Shown here one piece after another: positions 8,763 through 20,246 of a stretch of 64,000 nt of DNA. The stretch's first letter is position 1. Each line of letters opens with the position of its first letter. This DNA comes from Deroplatys truncata (lineage: Eukaryota; Arthropoda; Insecta; Mantodea; Mantidae), in NCBI GenBank assembly GCA_030765065.1, contig CM060978.1:221545498-221609497 (forward strand), given 5' to 3'. The translations under genes were made by a program, and so were the position numbers. The notes under the pieces were generated by a model that was given only the letters and a program-made list of their open reading frames with translations, had not been told where the DNA came from and searched no databases.

Positions 8763-9430
8763 TATCTAGGTCGAATTTTTTGGACTAAATACTATACTTC
8801 CTCTACTTACTATAGGTTAATAGTAGAGAAAGTGTATGCTATTACCATAAAGTGACTTTTCCAAGTATATTGCAACATAGCCTTGTATTCTGGTTCTACG
8901 AGTTCTTGAGCATACCGTTCTGCTCCAGTTTGCTTTGACCACTCCATTGAAATACAGCACCGAAACTTTAAGGAACTGTAGTATCATTATTTCATAAGAA
9001 GAGAGTTTGTTGTTCAGGTGTCGTAATTGCTTCCTGCAGAATGTGACACTATTAATGGGAGATGTTGCATTACAATTACATTGAAGTATGCTATTTTCAT
9101 ATATTTCATCTTCGCATCACCAAAGTTTCTCTCTTTGAACCATTATAGATGACAATTCAAACTTCTCTTGAGAAAGACACAGAGTGAAAAACAGTCAGAT
9201 AGTTATTTTGTAATGAACAGTTTATACTCTAAGCATATTTACACGTTTTGAGCGTGTCCCATGTGCAGCCTAAGACAACATAAAGGAGCAACACCCAGAG
9301 AGGGAGGAGGGAAGATTCGGAAAATATAGGAAGCATTTGCTGACGCTGCGTTTACAATACACGATTTAATACCATTCTGCCTTCATTTCAAAGCTATGCG
9401 GTAAGTAGAAATATGCCTTTCAGTCTGGTT
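8763..9430. other. No gene seen
   Basis: AT-rich spacer right of the foldback element. The sequence TACTTCCTCTACTTACTATAG near 8799 resembles the 3' tail of family A, perhaps a small fragment. Confidence 0.35.
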
Positions 9431-9505
9431 GTATGCATGGCAGCCAATCGGTGAAACGCTCTGTCTCGTAATTGGAAACCCTAGGTTCGAATCCTTGTGC
9501 ATACG
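9431..9505 (+). tRNA. tRNA-Thr(CGT)-like gene or pseudogene
   Basis: 75 bases with a perfect 7-bp acceptor stem (GTATGCA with TGCATAC), discriminator G, and a T arm with four of five pairs around TTCGAAT. The anticodon loop CTCGTAA gives anticodon CGT (threonine). The polymerase III B box GGTTCGAATCC is perfect and an A-box-like TGGCAGCCAATCGG is present. A run of seven T follows the discriminator directly, as for a polymerase III terminator. The D arm pairs poorly and the anticodon stem is weak, so it may be a decayed gene or a SINE head. Confidence 0.45.
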
Positions 9506-9814
9506 TTTTTTTATAATTTAAAAGTTAATTTGTTAAATATACCATATGTTTTCCATTCAAGGCATCTAATAGTTTAATACGTTCTTGCATAAAAAACACA
9601 AATTATTCTTTACGTTTTCAAAATAAATGCATATTAGTAACAATTCTAAAGTGTAAAAGTAAACAAGTATTTAATTGACTTAATATTGGATGTGCAAACT
9701 CTATCTCATTCTTCAGTTAAGAATGGCGCAAGTGTATAGTGCGCGAGCACCTCATAGTCTTGGAGTTCTCGATGAAATTTTAGCAATCATATTTCATGTG
9801 GGCTGAGCGCACAT

Positions 9815-9931
9815 AAAGACGAAGCTACAAGATCTCTCCTTACGTTAGTGAACGTTGCTGGATACTCTGTGTCTCAGGCTGCAAGAACATTTGAAGTCCC
9901 TATATCTACGGCTACGAGGTGGTTGCGGTAA
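9815..9931 (+). pseudogene. Helix-turn-helix remnant, transposase-like
   Basis: A 38-codon stretch reading EATRSLLTLV, then GYSVSQAARTFEVPISTATRWLR. The pattern is that of a helix-turn-helix DNA-binding segment (psq/HTH type) common in transposases and their host relatives. No flanking catalytic domain was found. It could instead be one exon of a host gene, as a GT follows the last Arg codon. Confidence 0.25.
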
Positions 9932-12000
9932 TCCAGGGAAGGGATTGTTTATCTTCGAACTGGTTATATTCCCATTTAGAAATATAATATTCACTTATTT
10001 CATATATAGTTTGAAAACGTAAAGTGTTTGGAAACCAAAATTTCATGTGCCTTCAAATCAAATTAACCTTAGCTATTGGAAATTACATTACCTAATATGT
10101 GAAATAAACAATATTATGTGTGTATATGTGTGTTTTAGAATACAAACCTCGGTAGGCTCATTGCTACATACCGCTCATTGCTTATAACCGCTCCAATATC
10201 AGCACATATTCACTAGCAAGAGCTCAGTATGAAAGACTCACTAACGAAACTAAAGGCCCGCGCCCTGAAGCATTATTGTGAACCGGGCGCGGAAACGATT
10301 TGGACTTCGACAAATACACGCGTCGAGAGTCTGCTCTTCTTCTTCTTCTTTTATCTACACTTGTACATACACTTAAAAATCGTTGTTTTTAAATTGATTT
10401 CAAATTTTAGAAGATAAAATCGTGCGCTTCTCTTGTCATCCCTGGTTGTACATTCTATTGACTTGTAAAAGCAGCGAACATTTCTTCACTGAAGCGTATA
10501 TGGTCACTCCAGGATTGAGCATTGGCTACTCCCACATATGGCAGGTAACAAATTAGCCATTTATTGATTCCGTGACTTAGTTTAGTTTGCTTTGTCACTT
10601 CAGTAGTTTTTATTTGCGCGTAACATTGTAATAAAACACTTGTCAAACACAGGACTCCTCTCTCTCCCAGTCGCTCGCTAGCTGTCGAACACAGGAGTAC
10701 CCTCCTATCGCACGCTGACATCCGCAGATCTCAATAAACAACAAAACTTACTCACTCACTCACCAACTGAATGTCGAGAGCACGCAACAGGAGCTTCAAG
10801 AGAGTTCGCGGGAGGCGGGGAACAAACATCCAGTATCTCGTATGTTATTTGCTTTTGGGATTTAAGTCGGAGGAGAACCCACTCTGCTTTCCAACCGCTA
10901 AAGAATGAAGCCTGGTCCATGGTAGCCACGTCACAATTAATTTTAAACAATTTGTCGTATAATTAAATCCACATTAACTATTGTGCAACAGCAATCCACA
11001 AATATGTTAATTAAGCAATCCGTCTGCCAAATTATAGGTTGAGAAACGAACCAACATGCTATTTAAGAATCGCTAAGCGAGATTATATCCCTTCATATTG
11101 CTCATTTAAATAACTTCGTAATGTGGGTACTGCTGATAAACTAATATAAATAGTCATGCTGTGCACTTACATTGCAGTTATCTCCAGATCCATGTATACT
11201 GGTTACTCTACAAAGCTTCTGATGAAAATATTTACTTACACTGCATGCGCTCGAGGCGATGGAGCTAGACTGATGTGTCTTGGTTCTAATTCCATTTTTT
11301 CTTCATTTAAGCAGTATTGACAATGTGAACAAACTATGCCGGTTTCATGTGTGTATGTCTGTAATGTACATCAAAAGTCTAGAATAAAATCAAATGAGTT
11401 ACAAACATTTTGACGAGTGTGGACATTTTTATGTGCTTAGTTTTATGGAGATGAATCTGTATTTTTTAAATAAATTAACATGACCTGAAATTGAATTAAG
11501 CCAAAGCCCCTCTTCTTTTTCAGAAAAATATTTACCCTCAAACCTCGTCTTACCCATGTTTATTAATTGTTTTGTATAATAATCATATGTTGTAAATTAC
11601 AACTATTGCTGATTGCTTCAGCTGTAGTGCAGTGTTGAACTAAGGAACTACCTAATGACAAGCACGCAGTCTCCCTATCTGATTCTTTCTATTGTTTTAC
11701 TTGATACTATTTAGGGAAGCAAAAGTTAACAATTGTTAATATTATACCTGCAATAGCCATCATTTAAAGACGCAGTAACATTATATATCCGTTTAATAAT
11801 CACAGAACAGGAAATTGTGTAACAGTTACTTTGCATTACACTGTTCCTTGAACATTTTGTGATGTTATCTTGATATCCCAACAAGTTTGTTTCGCTTTAC
11901 ACCCGTTTTATATGAGAATCCAGTTTCATTATACCTGGAAGATTATGTTAACTAATATTTGAATTGGTGATGACGCTGACCTTTGACACACCTGTGTTGT
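9932..12000. other. No gene seen
   Basis: AT-rich DNA with short, unconvincing frames. A less AT-rich patch at about 10,660-10,930 contains no recognisable protein. Confidence 0.4.
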
Positions 12001-12013
12001 TCCTTGCTGTCGC

Positions 12014-12120
12014 TTCAGGAGACTCAGAGTCCCGGGTTCGATTGTTAGATGGCAGGGATTAGGAACTTGTTCTGGTAGAGCTGAGGTTCTGGTTTTCAGG
12101 GGTGACACTGCCTTGTTGAT
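12014..12120 (+). repeat. Possible tRNA-derived SINE head
   Basis: GTCCCGGGTTCGATT is a good polymerase III B box, preceded by a weak A-box-like region and followed by text like the body of arthropod SINEs. Ends were not defined. Confidence 0.25.
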
Positions 12121-12898
12121 ATTAATAATGCTGCCGGCGAAGATTTTGAGCTATTTCTTTATTTTGTTACGAATATTCCTATCTGGTCGACCCGCCACCT
12201 TCGTCGTCAAAACCACTGTTATTATTGTCGACACTTTCGAAGTCGCTACTTATGCGTTCCTCCGAGTAGCCCTCGAATTCCCTAGGTTTCACAACTTCAT
12301 TTCACACTTCAAACTTTCTGATTATTTTCTTCCTACTTTGTTTCATCAACCGTCCTCGTGGTTAGTTTGTACCGGAATGTATCTCGGCGTTTTTTTTCCT
12401 TTTTCACACCTTTCGTCGAAATGAGAATTTTCCCCACCTTTCTTATGTTTCGTTCCGTTTTAAGTTCAAACGTATCATGTGATGTATACGCGATCTTTGA
12501 TTGGCCATCATTCTTTTTCATGATTTTATTATTGGCTGCCCCCACTTTGACAACTTTCACAACTGCTTCTTACAGCTTATTTTGTGTTTTAAAATCTTCC
12601 CACGAATATTCTTAGATCGTAGATAAGACACGTATACTTTCTGACCCTGCTAAGCTTTGAAACCATTGTAAACTACACGTCCGAGCCAAAGTACAAAAGC
12701 AAAACTTCCGGTAGACTTGTCGCCGATAGCATCTGCTTTCGTTTCGAGGAAAACAAAAATTGTTTTTCTGCCTTTTCAACAAAACCCATTCCTAATATGA
12801 ATTTACAGAGCGGGCGTCTTTTTATTTTATAAATTAATTCTCTTTATATCCTTTATCTCTTTTCGGCATGTTTTTGTCGTAATGTTTGATTTCGATCG

Positions 12899-12899
<1 letters not shown>
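12121..12899. other. No gene seen
   Basis: Contains open frames of about 100 and 85 codons on + with no recognisable motif and Phe-rich low-complexity composition. Not called as genes. Confidence 0.35.
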
Positions 12900-12900
<1 letters not shown>

Positions 12901-12947
<47 letters not shown>

Positions 12948-12949
12948 TT
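12901..12949. repeat. (TAA)n microsatellite
   Basis: About 16 perfect TAA triplets. Confidence 0.95.
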
Positions 12950-14410
12950 ATCTCCCCTGGGTCTCGATAACCGCCTTCAATGAGTAACATTTGAATCGAA
13001 TTCAACTATGAATTGTTTGGGGGCACAGTGTTCTACAGATCTTTTACTTCTAACAAAGATAACCGGCTATGGACTAATTCACGCATGTCCTAGCAATACT
13101 GTGCGTAATTAAAGTCAACATTAAGAACTTGTAATGATAAATACCATTGCAGTGTGTTCAGATATGCTACACTCGTGTTTCCAAGTGTAATCAAAAAAAT
13201 AAATGGCTTACCGAAACTCAATGCATTGTAAGAGACATAGATAGATATGGCAACTTTTGGCCATTCATTTCTTTTCCTCTGCGGAGAAACGGTTTATACG
13301 AAAGCGAGCAGGAAAACTGTTTATTAATGTATAACCTGCATTGCCCAGCCACTATCGATCCCCTTGCGTCTACAAAGAAACAGCATAGAAGTTGAGTACA
13401 GGAAGGAAATGCAATCCTGCGCAATAAATCAAAATTAGGGTCTAACTGCGTATAAACTATCCAAGTAATAATAAACACTTCATTCTCCTCTGTTTAAGGA
13501 ATGTAACTGAAGAGTTACTTCAAATAAGAAGGATGCAATGAAGCAATAAAACAAGGCGAAAGGCCAAATTTATTTAATAACTATTAAGCAATTAATTTAA
13601 TTAATTACACGGTATATTAAATTATAATTATCTTTACTCCTGAATAAATAAACTGCATTTTCTTAGCTGCACTTTATTAACTCGCAGCTCCGTTCGCGTT
13701 ACCGTGTTAACTGCAAAGATTGTTGCTTCTATCAGTCTCTCTCTCTCTCCTCCCTCTCAACACCTCTCAATCACCCTACCTCTCCCAACTTACCCACGTC
13801 GACCTCTCCTCGCTTTCTGTAAAGTGTACACACCATGTGATATCAATACTATTAATGAAAGTCCTATTTCCGTGGTGCTAAAAGTATTCAAACATAAATA
13901 AGAGATTTAATAGTGCATTAACATTTGCCTATTCCTTACACCTGTTATACGATCATAATTATACAGTTTTATGTCATAATTATGAATTCACACTAAAAGA
14001 TCAAATATAGCTAATGGCTGGTGTACGCAAATAACCATAAATAAATTCAATGTTACTTGCTATCATCGCATAGAAATGTTTAACTAACGAAATTATCAGA
14101 AGCATTAAGTTTATAAACATTTACTATTAAAAATATATTCACAAACCTCAATAGTAAGCCAGAAATATATAGACTTATCCTTTTGGCTATGGATAATATT
14201 AAATATATTGTAAAATCGAATATGATAGTAGGAGACATGTCTTTCTGATAATATTTTCCTTAAAAGATGGGAATTTCCGTTCGTAGCAAGAATAAAAATT
14301 ATCAATGCATAATGATAAATGAAGACTATATGTGTATATACTCTTATATATAAGTATATATACACTTATGTGAGTAGTGAGCATATATGCATGAAGTTAT
14401 AATAATAAAT
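12950..14410. other. No gene seen
   Basis: AT-rich spacer. A CT-rich tract lies at about 13,735-13,790. Short frames show no recognisable domain. Confidence 0.4.
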
Positions 14411-14968
14411 TGCTTTGAACTAGAATAGTTAACCAGTTGCAATTTTACTTAACGCTAGCACTCAAATAATTTAGCCTGATAAGAGAATTAACAGGTAACA
14501 AACTGCTATGAACTAGAATAGTTAACCAGTTGCAATTTTACTTAACGCTAGCACTCAAATAACTTAGCCTGATAAGAGAATTAACAGGTAACAAACTGCT
14601 TTGAACTAGAATAGTTAACCAGTTGCAATTTCACTTAACGCTAGCACTCAAATAATTTAGGCTGATAAGAGAATCAACAGGTAACAAACTGCTTTGAACT
14701 AGAATAGTTAACCAGTTGCAATTTTACTTAACGCTAGCACTCAAATAATTTAGCCTGATAAGAGAATTAACAGGTAACAAACTGCTTTGAACTGGAATAG
14801 TTAAATAGTTGCAATTTTACCTAACGCTAGCACTCAAATAATTTAGCCTGATAAGAGAATTAACAGGTAACAAACTGCTTTGAACTAGAATAGTTAACTA
14901 GTTGCAATTTTGCTTTTATACTGACACTCAAATAGTTCAGCCTGTTAACTCACAAATGAGGCAATCAA
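14411..14968. repeat. 93-bp tandem repeat, six units
   Basis: Units start at 14411, 14504, 14597, 14690, 14783 and 14876, an exact 93-base step. Each begins TGCTTTGAACTAGAATAG and contains AACGCTAGCACTCAAATAA. The first five differ by only a few bases; the sixth is more diverged toward its end. No coding sense is apparent. Confidence 0.95.
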
Positions 14969-15825
14969 TAATAATCATACAAACGAACAACTCCTATGTA
15001 CAAAAGCAAATTAAGAACTTAAAAAAATAAATAAATACGAGTTGTGTTAAGTGCAAATCACTGACAAGGCTAAATGCAGAAACTAAATAAAGCTTAAAAG
15101 AAAATAATTTTAACACTAAAATAAATCAATCATAGCAAATGATGAAATGAACTGAAACTTTAAAACATTCATATAAAGCTGTGAAACGTAGCAGAAATTC
15201 AATGTTTGAACGCTGGAATTAGTAACTAGGAACATATGATAAGTGTATGTAACGCTTATACTTGAAAAGCTTTAAAGGCCTGATTATAAGTTAATTGTTA
15301 AGTAAGACTAATAAATTCTGCAAAAAGTAAGCATGTAGTAAAGTAATGAACTGCTTGAGTACGGAAACAATAGGTCGTATCCAGGAGCTCTATATATAAC
15401 GTGTATAAAAATCCTGAATAGGATACAAAACTTTGGTGGAAGTAAATATGCCACGCACAAAGGTAACAAGGCTGTAGCCGAATTACTCAATTTTAAATGC
15501 TAGGAAACATCAAATTTTAAATTACCAATGTGAATCACAAAATTAGTGCTATTGGTAATGTAAAAGCTTTACTTTGAGAACTACTAAATCAGGCTAAACT
15601 CATACTCTATAAAACACCTTCATGGAAGATAAACATACCTACATATTAAATAACGAATCAACTCTTCTTTATGATCCCCAATATGATTTCGAACTCAATT
15701 CCAACAAGCTTTAATTACATACATTTTACGAAAAGCATGAGGGTAAAGTGGAACACGAATTAAATTGGATTGCCCAGTCACGCATAAATGAAATATCAAC
15801 TGACATCAATTATGAAAACTCGGCT
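14969..15825. other. No gene seen
   Basis: AT-rich DNA right of the satellite, with no recognisable gene or repeat. Confidence 0.4.
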
Positions 15826-15859
<34 letters not shown>

Positions 15860-15868
15860 CACACACAA
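15826..15868. repeat. (CA)n microsatellite
   Basis: About 21 CA units with one interruption (CACG). Confidence 0.95.
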
Positions 15869-16107
15869 TTTACAACTTTATTATCGGAGCTACTTCATCT
15901 TCTTGTAAAAAGAAAGCAAACAATGTAGATGTGTTACATCACATTTTTAAAAAAATTAATAATTATCTATGAAAATTTAAACTTCAATATATTACCTTGT
16001 TCTTTAATGTCTGTAAGTGATATCCATTGCCATTTTACTTTTATATCTCATTTATTTTTGCGCTGATGACTCCTTGAATCTTGATCCCATTTGGGGCTCA
16101 TGTTATA

Positions 16108-17355
16108 CACTACATAATCAAAAGTATCGGGACACCTGGCTGAAAATGACGTACAAGCCCGTGATGCCCTCCATCGGTAAAGCTGGAAGTCAATATGATG
16201 TTGGCCCACCCTTAGCCTTGATGACAGCGTTCACTCTCGCAGACATACTTTCAATCAGGTGCTGGAAGGTTTCTTGGGGAATAGCAGCCCATTCTTCACG
16301 GAGTGCGGAACTGAGGAAAGGTATCGATGTAGGTCGGTGAGACCTGGCACGAAGTCGGCGTTCCAAAACATCCCATAGGTGTTCTATAGGATTCAAGTCA
16401 GGATTCTGTGCAGGCCAGCCAGTCCATTACAGGCGTTTTATTGTCGTGTAACCACTCCGACACAGCCCGTGTAGTATGAACAGGTGCTCGATCGTGTTGA
16501 AAGATGCAATCGCCATCTCCGAATTGCCCTTCAACAGTGGGAAGCAAGAAAGTGCTTAAAATATCAATGTAGGTCTGCGCTGTGATCGTGCCACGGAAAA
16601 CAACAAGGGGTTCAAGCCCCCTCCAGAAAAAACACGACCACATCATAACACCACCACCTCCGAATTTCACTGTTGGCACTACACACGCTGGCAGATGACC
16701 TTCACCGGGCATTCGCCATATCGACACCCTGTCATCGGATCGCCACATTGTGTACCGTGATTCATCACTCCAAACAACGTTTTGCCACTGTTCAATCGTG
16801 TAATGTTGACGCTCCTTACACCAAGCGAGGCGTCGTTTGGAGTTTCCTGCGTGATGTGTGGCTTATGAGCAGCCGCTCGACCATGGAATCCAACGGTTTC
16901 TCACCTCACGCCTAACTGCCATGGTACTTGGAGTGGATCCTGATGCAGTTTGGAATTCCTGTGTGATGGTCTGGATGGATGTCTGCATATTACTCTTTAC
17001 GACTCTCTTCAAATGTCGGCGGTCTCTGTCAGTCAACAGACGAGGTCGGCCTGTACGATTTTGTGCTGTACATGTTCCTTCACGTTTCCACTTCACTATC
17101 ACATCAGAAACAGTGGACCTAGGGATGTTCAGGAGTGTGGAAATCTCGCGTACAGACTTCTGACACAAGTGACACCCAATCACCTGACCACATTCGAAGT
17201 CCGTGAGTTCCACGGAGGTCCCATTCTGCTGTTTCACGAAGTCTATGACTGCTGAGGTCGCAGGTAATGAGTGCCAGGCAGTAGGTGGCAGCACAATGCA
17301 CCTAAGATGAAAAACGTATGTTTTTGGTGTGTCCGGATACTTTTGATCACATAGA
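16108..17355 (-). mobile_element. Tc1-like (DD34E) DNA transposon, dead copy
   Basis: Terminal inverted repeats share ATCAAAAGTATC followed by GGACAC: left CTACATAATCAAAAGTATC at 16110, right the inverse ending at 17355. The left end is next to a TA at 16106-16107; the right end has lost a few bases, so a matching TA is not clear. Length of 1.25 kb is normal for Tc1. It encodes a Tc1 transposase on the minus strand. It lies just before the piggyBac start codon, so it may have inserted in the 5' region of that element. Confidence 0.9.
16190..17230 (-). pseudogene. Tc1-like transposase, frameshifted
   Basis: In coding order: a paired-like HTH region (ELTDFECGQVIG, SVREISTLLNIPRSTVSDVI, RTGRPRLL), the joint GRAAAHKPHIT, first catalytic Asp in WSDESRYT, the glycine box VKFGGGGVMMW, second Asp in FQHDRAPVH, and the final Glu in NPIEHLWD with the close KAKGGPT. 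Spacing between second Asp and Glu is about 34, the Tc1 class. The frame is broken in at least three places: after the HTH near 16,863, near 16,750, and between 16,396 and 16,400 just before the last catalytic residue. No clean N-terminal ATG remains. The enzyme would cut and paste the element at TA sites; this copy cannot. Confidence 0.9.
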
Positions 17356-17375
17356 AGGTTTTCCTTTACTATTAA

Positions 17376-17947
17376 ATGCCAATGGAACGTCATTATAGAC
17401 TAAGAGCTCTTGGTTCTCAAGAAATAGAGGATATTGTTAATGATCCTATTTTTGTGGCATCTGATGCTAAAGATGAGGATGATTTGTTTGAAACTATTGA
17501 CATTGTCGAGCTCCCTCCCAATCGTGTAGATAATGCATCCGACTGGAGGATTTTGCTGAGAATATATTACATGTTACACTTCTACCTGATGTCCCTGACA
17601 GTTTGGAGTAGCACACTATCCGTGGAGTGAAGGTTCCTGAAACAATAGAACATAGTGCTACTAAAGAGAGTGAAGGTCTGAAGAGGAAAAAATGAAGACT
17701 GGTATGTATTAAAAATAGTTAAATAAAGGAAGGCAATGTTGAGGATGACTGTGTGGTATATGCCTGCCAGAAGAACAATCACAACTTTCTGTTGAATGTG
17801 TTAAGAAGTTCATTCGAACGCTGCTCTTCACTGGATATCATGCACTTCCTCACGAGCAACTATGCCGGTGTGAAGATGAGAACTATGACATAAAATTCGT
17901 TAGAAAATGTTGAGTCGGAACAGATATCTAGGAAATCAAACGATATT
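17376..17947 (+). pseudogene. piggyBac transposase, N-terminal part
   Basis: Starts MPMERHYRLRALGSQEIEDI and continues with an acidic stretch and DIVELPPN, typical of the variable N-terminus of piggyBac transposases. Later, in other frames, LLFTGYHALPHEQL and NRYLGNQ/EIKRYL match the conserved start of the catalytic domain. At least two frameshifts lie between 17,560 and 17,900. The part ends where the nested Tc1/mariner element begins. Confidence 0.65.
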
Positions 17948-17949
17948 TA

Positions 17950-20025
17950 CAGCAGGGACGATGGATTTGTGCCGGTGAAGACTGGGTGCGCAGTCGTTTA
18001 GAATCTAGTTGCACAGAATACTGAAATGGCCAGTATCGTGGAGAGGTTTGACCGTGTAACATCCGTCTTCTACCGCTTCAGTGCCAGCACGTTAAGCTTT
18101 TACAAGTTTTACAAACTCTGATTGTTAATCGCATTGGTGATCGGTGTTTTCTATGTTGTGTGTATGTGTGTGCGCGTATATATGTATTTGCTTATTTACA
18201 CTAAATGCCTCTCATTCAAAGCAAACTTGGTGGAAAAACACTGCACAGCCAAACACGTGAGGTTGTTAATAACGTCCACCTCTTCATGAAACGGGAAGCA
18301 GCTTCTGGTGATATATGGTGCAAGAGAGAGTGCAAGAGAGAGTAAGTGCAGCAATAAAAGTGCCTGAGAGGACAATACGTAAAATAATTAAAGGGAGAAC
18401 ATGTGAGGAACGAGGAACCTCCTTTGGATCATCTGGAAAGTACATCGTGTATCAAAATGGATCACAGACTTTAATGACTTTGATAGGTGTGTGATTCGGC
18501 AAACTATTTACAATTTTTATATTCAGGAGAGAACCGTACCTACTGTCAGAAATCTGCTCCCGAAGCTTAAAGATCCCATTAACTTTAAAGGGGGAAGCAC
18601 TAGTTTACAGATTATTTAACGTGACATGGGTTTCACGTGGAAGAAAACAAGGAACAATAAGGTCTTGTTACAGGAAAGACATGAGATAAGAGATTGGCGC
18701 GTGCCATAAAAAAGTTTAGAGACGAAGGAAGGCCGATTATCTATGAAGATGAAACATACCTCCATAGCAGCCATACAAGACAAAATAATTGGAGCGATGA
18801 CAGCATCTCTGGCTTATTACGCCTGTTGCAAAGGGACCAATAGTTATTATAGTTCATGCAGAAGGGCAAGGGATTTGTTCATGGTGCTTTTTTAATGTTC
18901 CATTCAAATAAAAAAACTGTAGACTATCACGATGAGATGAATGGGAGGAATTACAAAAGAATGGTTAACTGAGAAACTAATTCCTAATTTGCCTCCTAAA
19001 TCTGTTTTGGTAATAGATAATGCTGCATATCGAAATGCGCAGTTGGATAAGGCTCCTACAAGCAGCTCCACAAAAAGAGCAATGCAGGAATGGCTCACAT
19101 CAAGACACGTGCCCTTTCAACAAGTCTTGAAAGAAAAGCTCTACAGCCTCATTAAGGCGCATAAGCCTTCCCATAAAACCTGCGTGGTCGACGACCTCTT
19201 AGCCAAGCATGGCCGTCCAGTGCTCAGGTTACCACCATATGCACCTGACCTAAACCCCATAGAACATATTTGGGCCGACATAAAACATTTGGTATCAGGT
19301 CGTAACACGACATTTAAATTACAGGATGTCATGCACTTGTGTGAACAACGGGTTGCAGATATCGTGAAGAAAAGTGGAAATATGTGTGCCTGCACGTTCA
19401 AAAAATTGAAAATGATTACATTGAAAAAGAAGGAATCTTTGAAAATGTAATAGAGAGCTTTATACTGCAAGTATCAAGAGACAGTGACAGTAGTGAAGGT
19501 GAGAAAATAGAAGAAAACGAAGAAGAGGAAGAACAAGAACACGATGACGATAGTGAGCTATCAGGTATTGAATATTTGCCAGATGATTAGATATCTCATT
19601 GATAAAACTGTGTGTGAGTGTGTGCATGTTGGAAGAAAGAGAAACAAATTGGACCACAATATTTAAAATGGTTTATATTAACCTGGTGTTCTGTAAGGCG
19701 TGCAATACGTTCTTCTGTGAGCAGCGCGATCTCGCACCCGCCCGTAGTGACGTCATTCTAGGAATGAATAACAATACGGTTAGTCACATGATAGCATACT
19801 ACTCTTTTATTCTTTTGCGATTTATTTTCCGGGGTTTTCTGTTTTACTGTTTGTTTACCGTTTCCATACACCACATTTACACGAACACAAACACCCATGC
19901 CCGAGGCGGGAGTCTAACCCGCGGTCCTCTATGTGACCTGCACCAATAGCCACCATGGCCACGAGGACCGGCTAACTCGCTTCCCTGCTTTGCTAGTTAA
20001 GCCACAAATCCATCCCCCATTTTGC
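17950..20025 (+). mobile_element. Tc1/mariner element of wide-spaced (Sailor/DD82E-like) type, nested in piggyBac
   Basis: Both ends carry GATGGATTTGTG (left at about 17,960, right inverted at about 20,003-20,014) inside looser inverted repeats. TA dinucleotides flank it at 17,948-17,949 and 20,026-20,027. Length is 2.08 kb. It holds one transposase gene on +. It splits the piggyBac coding region, so it is younger than that copy. Confidence 0.7.
18205..19590 (+). pseudogene. Sailor-like (about DD81E) transposase, broken
   Basis: Starts MPLIQSKLGGKTLHSQTREVV. Visible in order: N-terminal HTH region, FDRCVIRQTIYNFYI, first catalytic Asp in IYEDETYLHSSHT, second Asp in VLVIDNAAYRN, then PPTSSS-like text, and the final Glu in PYAPDLNPIEHIWADIK. 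Counting gives about 81 residues between second Asp and Glu, far above the 34-39 of ordinary Tc1/mariner and close to the 82 of the Sailor family as I remember it. The gene closes with an acidic tail (EENEEEEEQEHDDDSELSG). Several frameshifts and stops lie between 18,320 and 18,940 and one near 19,400, so it is inactive. Confidence 0.7.
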
Positions 20026-20027
20026 TA

Positions 20028-20243
20028 TTCCTGTAAATTAAAATGTTTGTGAAATCAAAGGAGTAATAAGTACAAAGAGTGTCTGTGAAATATAGCCGTG
20101 CTGTGTTCCATCTCTCATCCTCTAGCAGCCAGCCGCCAACAGAAGATGTGACGCTTGGACATAGACACTCCTCAATGCGAGAAGTAAGAAGGTCACAGGC
20201 ACAGAACTATCGTCACTACTGCACATTTCATTTCTGAGCAGCA
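20028..20243. other. Short unassigned segment
   Basis: Between the right end of the nested element and the recovered piggyBac reading frame. It does not read as piggyBac in any frame I could follow; possibly a further small insertion. Confidence 0.3.
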
Positions 20244-20246
20244 ATC

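Noticed and set aside
12113-12615. Two Phe-rich frames as membrane proteins
   Set aside because: Low complexity from T-rich DNA; no start context, splice pattern or known motif.
14411-14968. CRISPR array
   Set aside because: Whole 93-bp units are repeated without unique spacers, in a eukaryotic context. It is a satellite.
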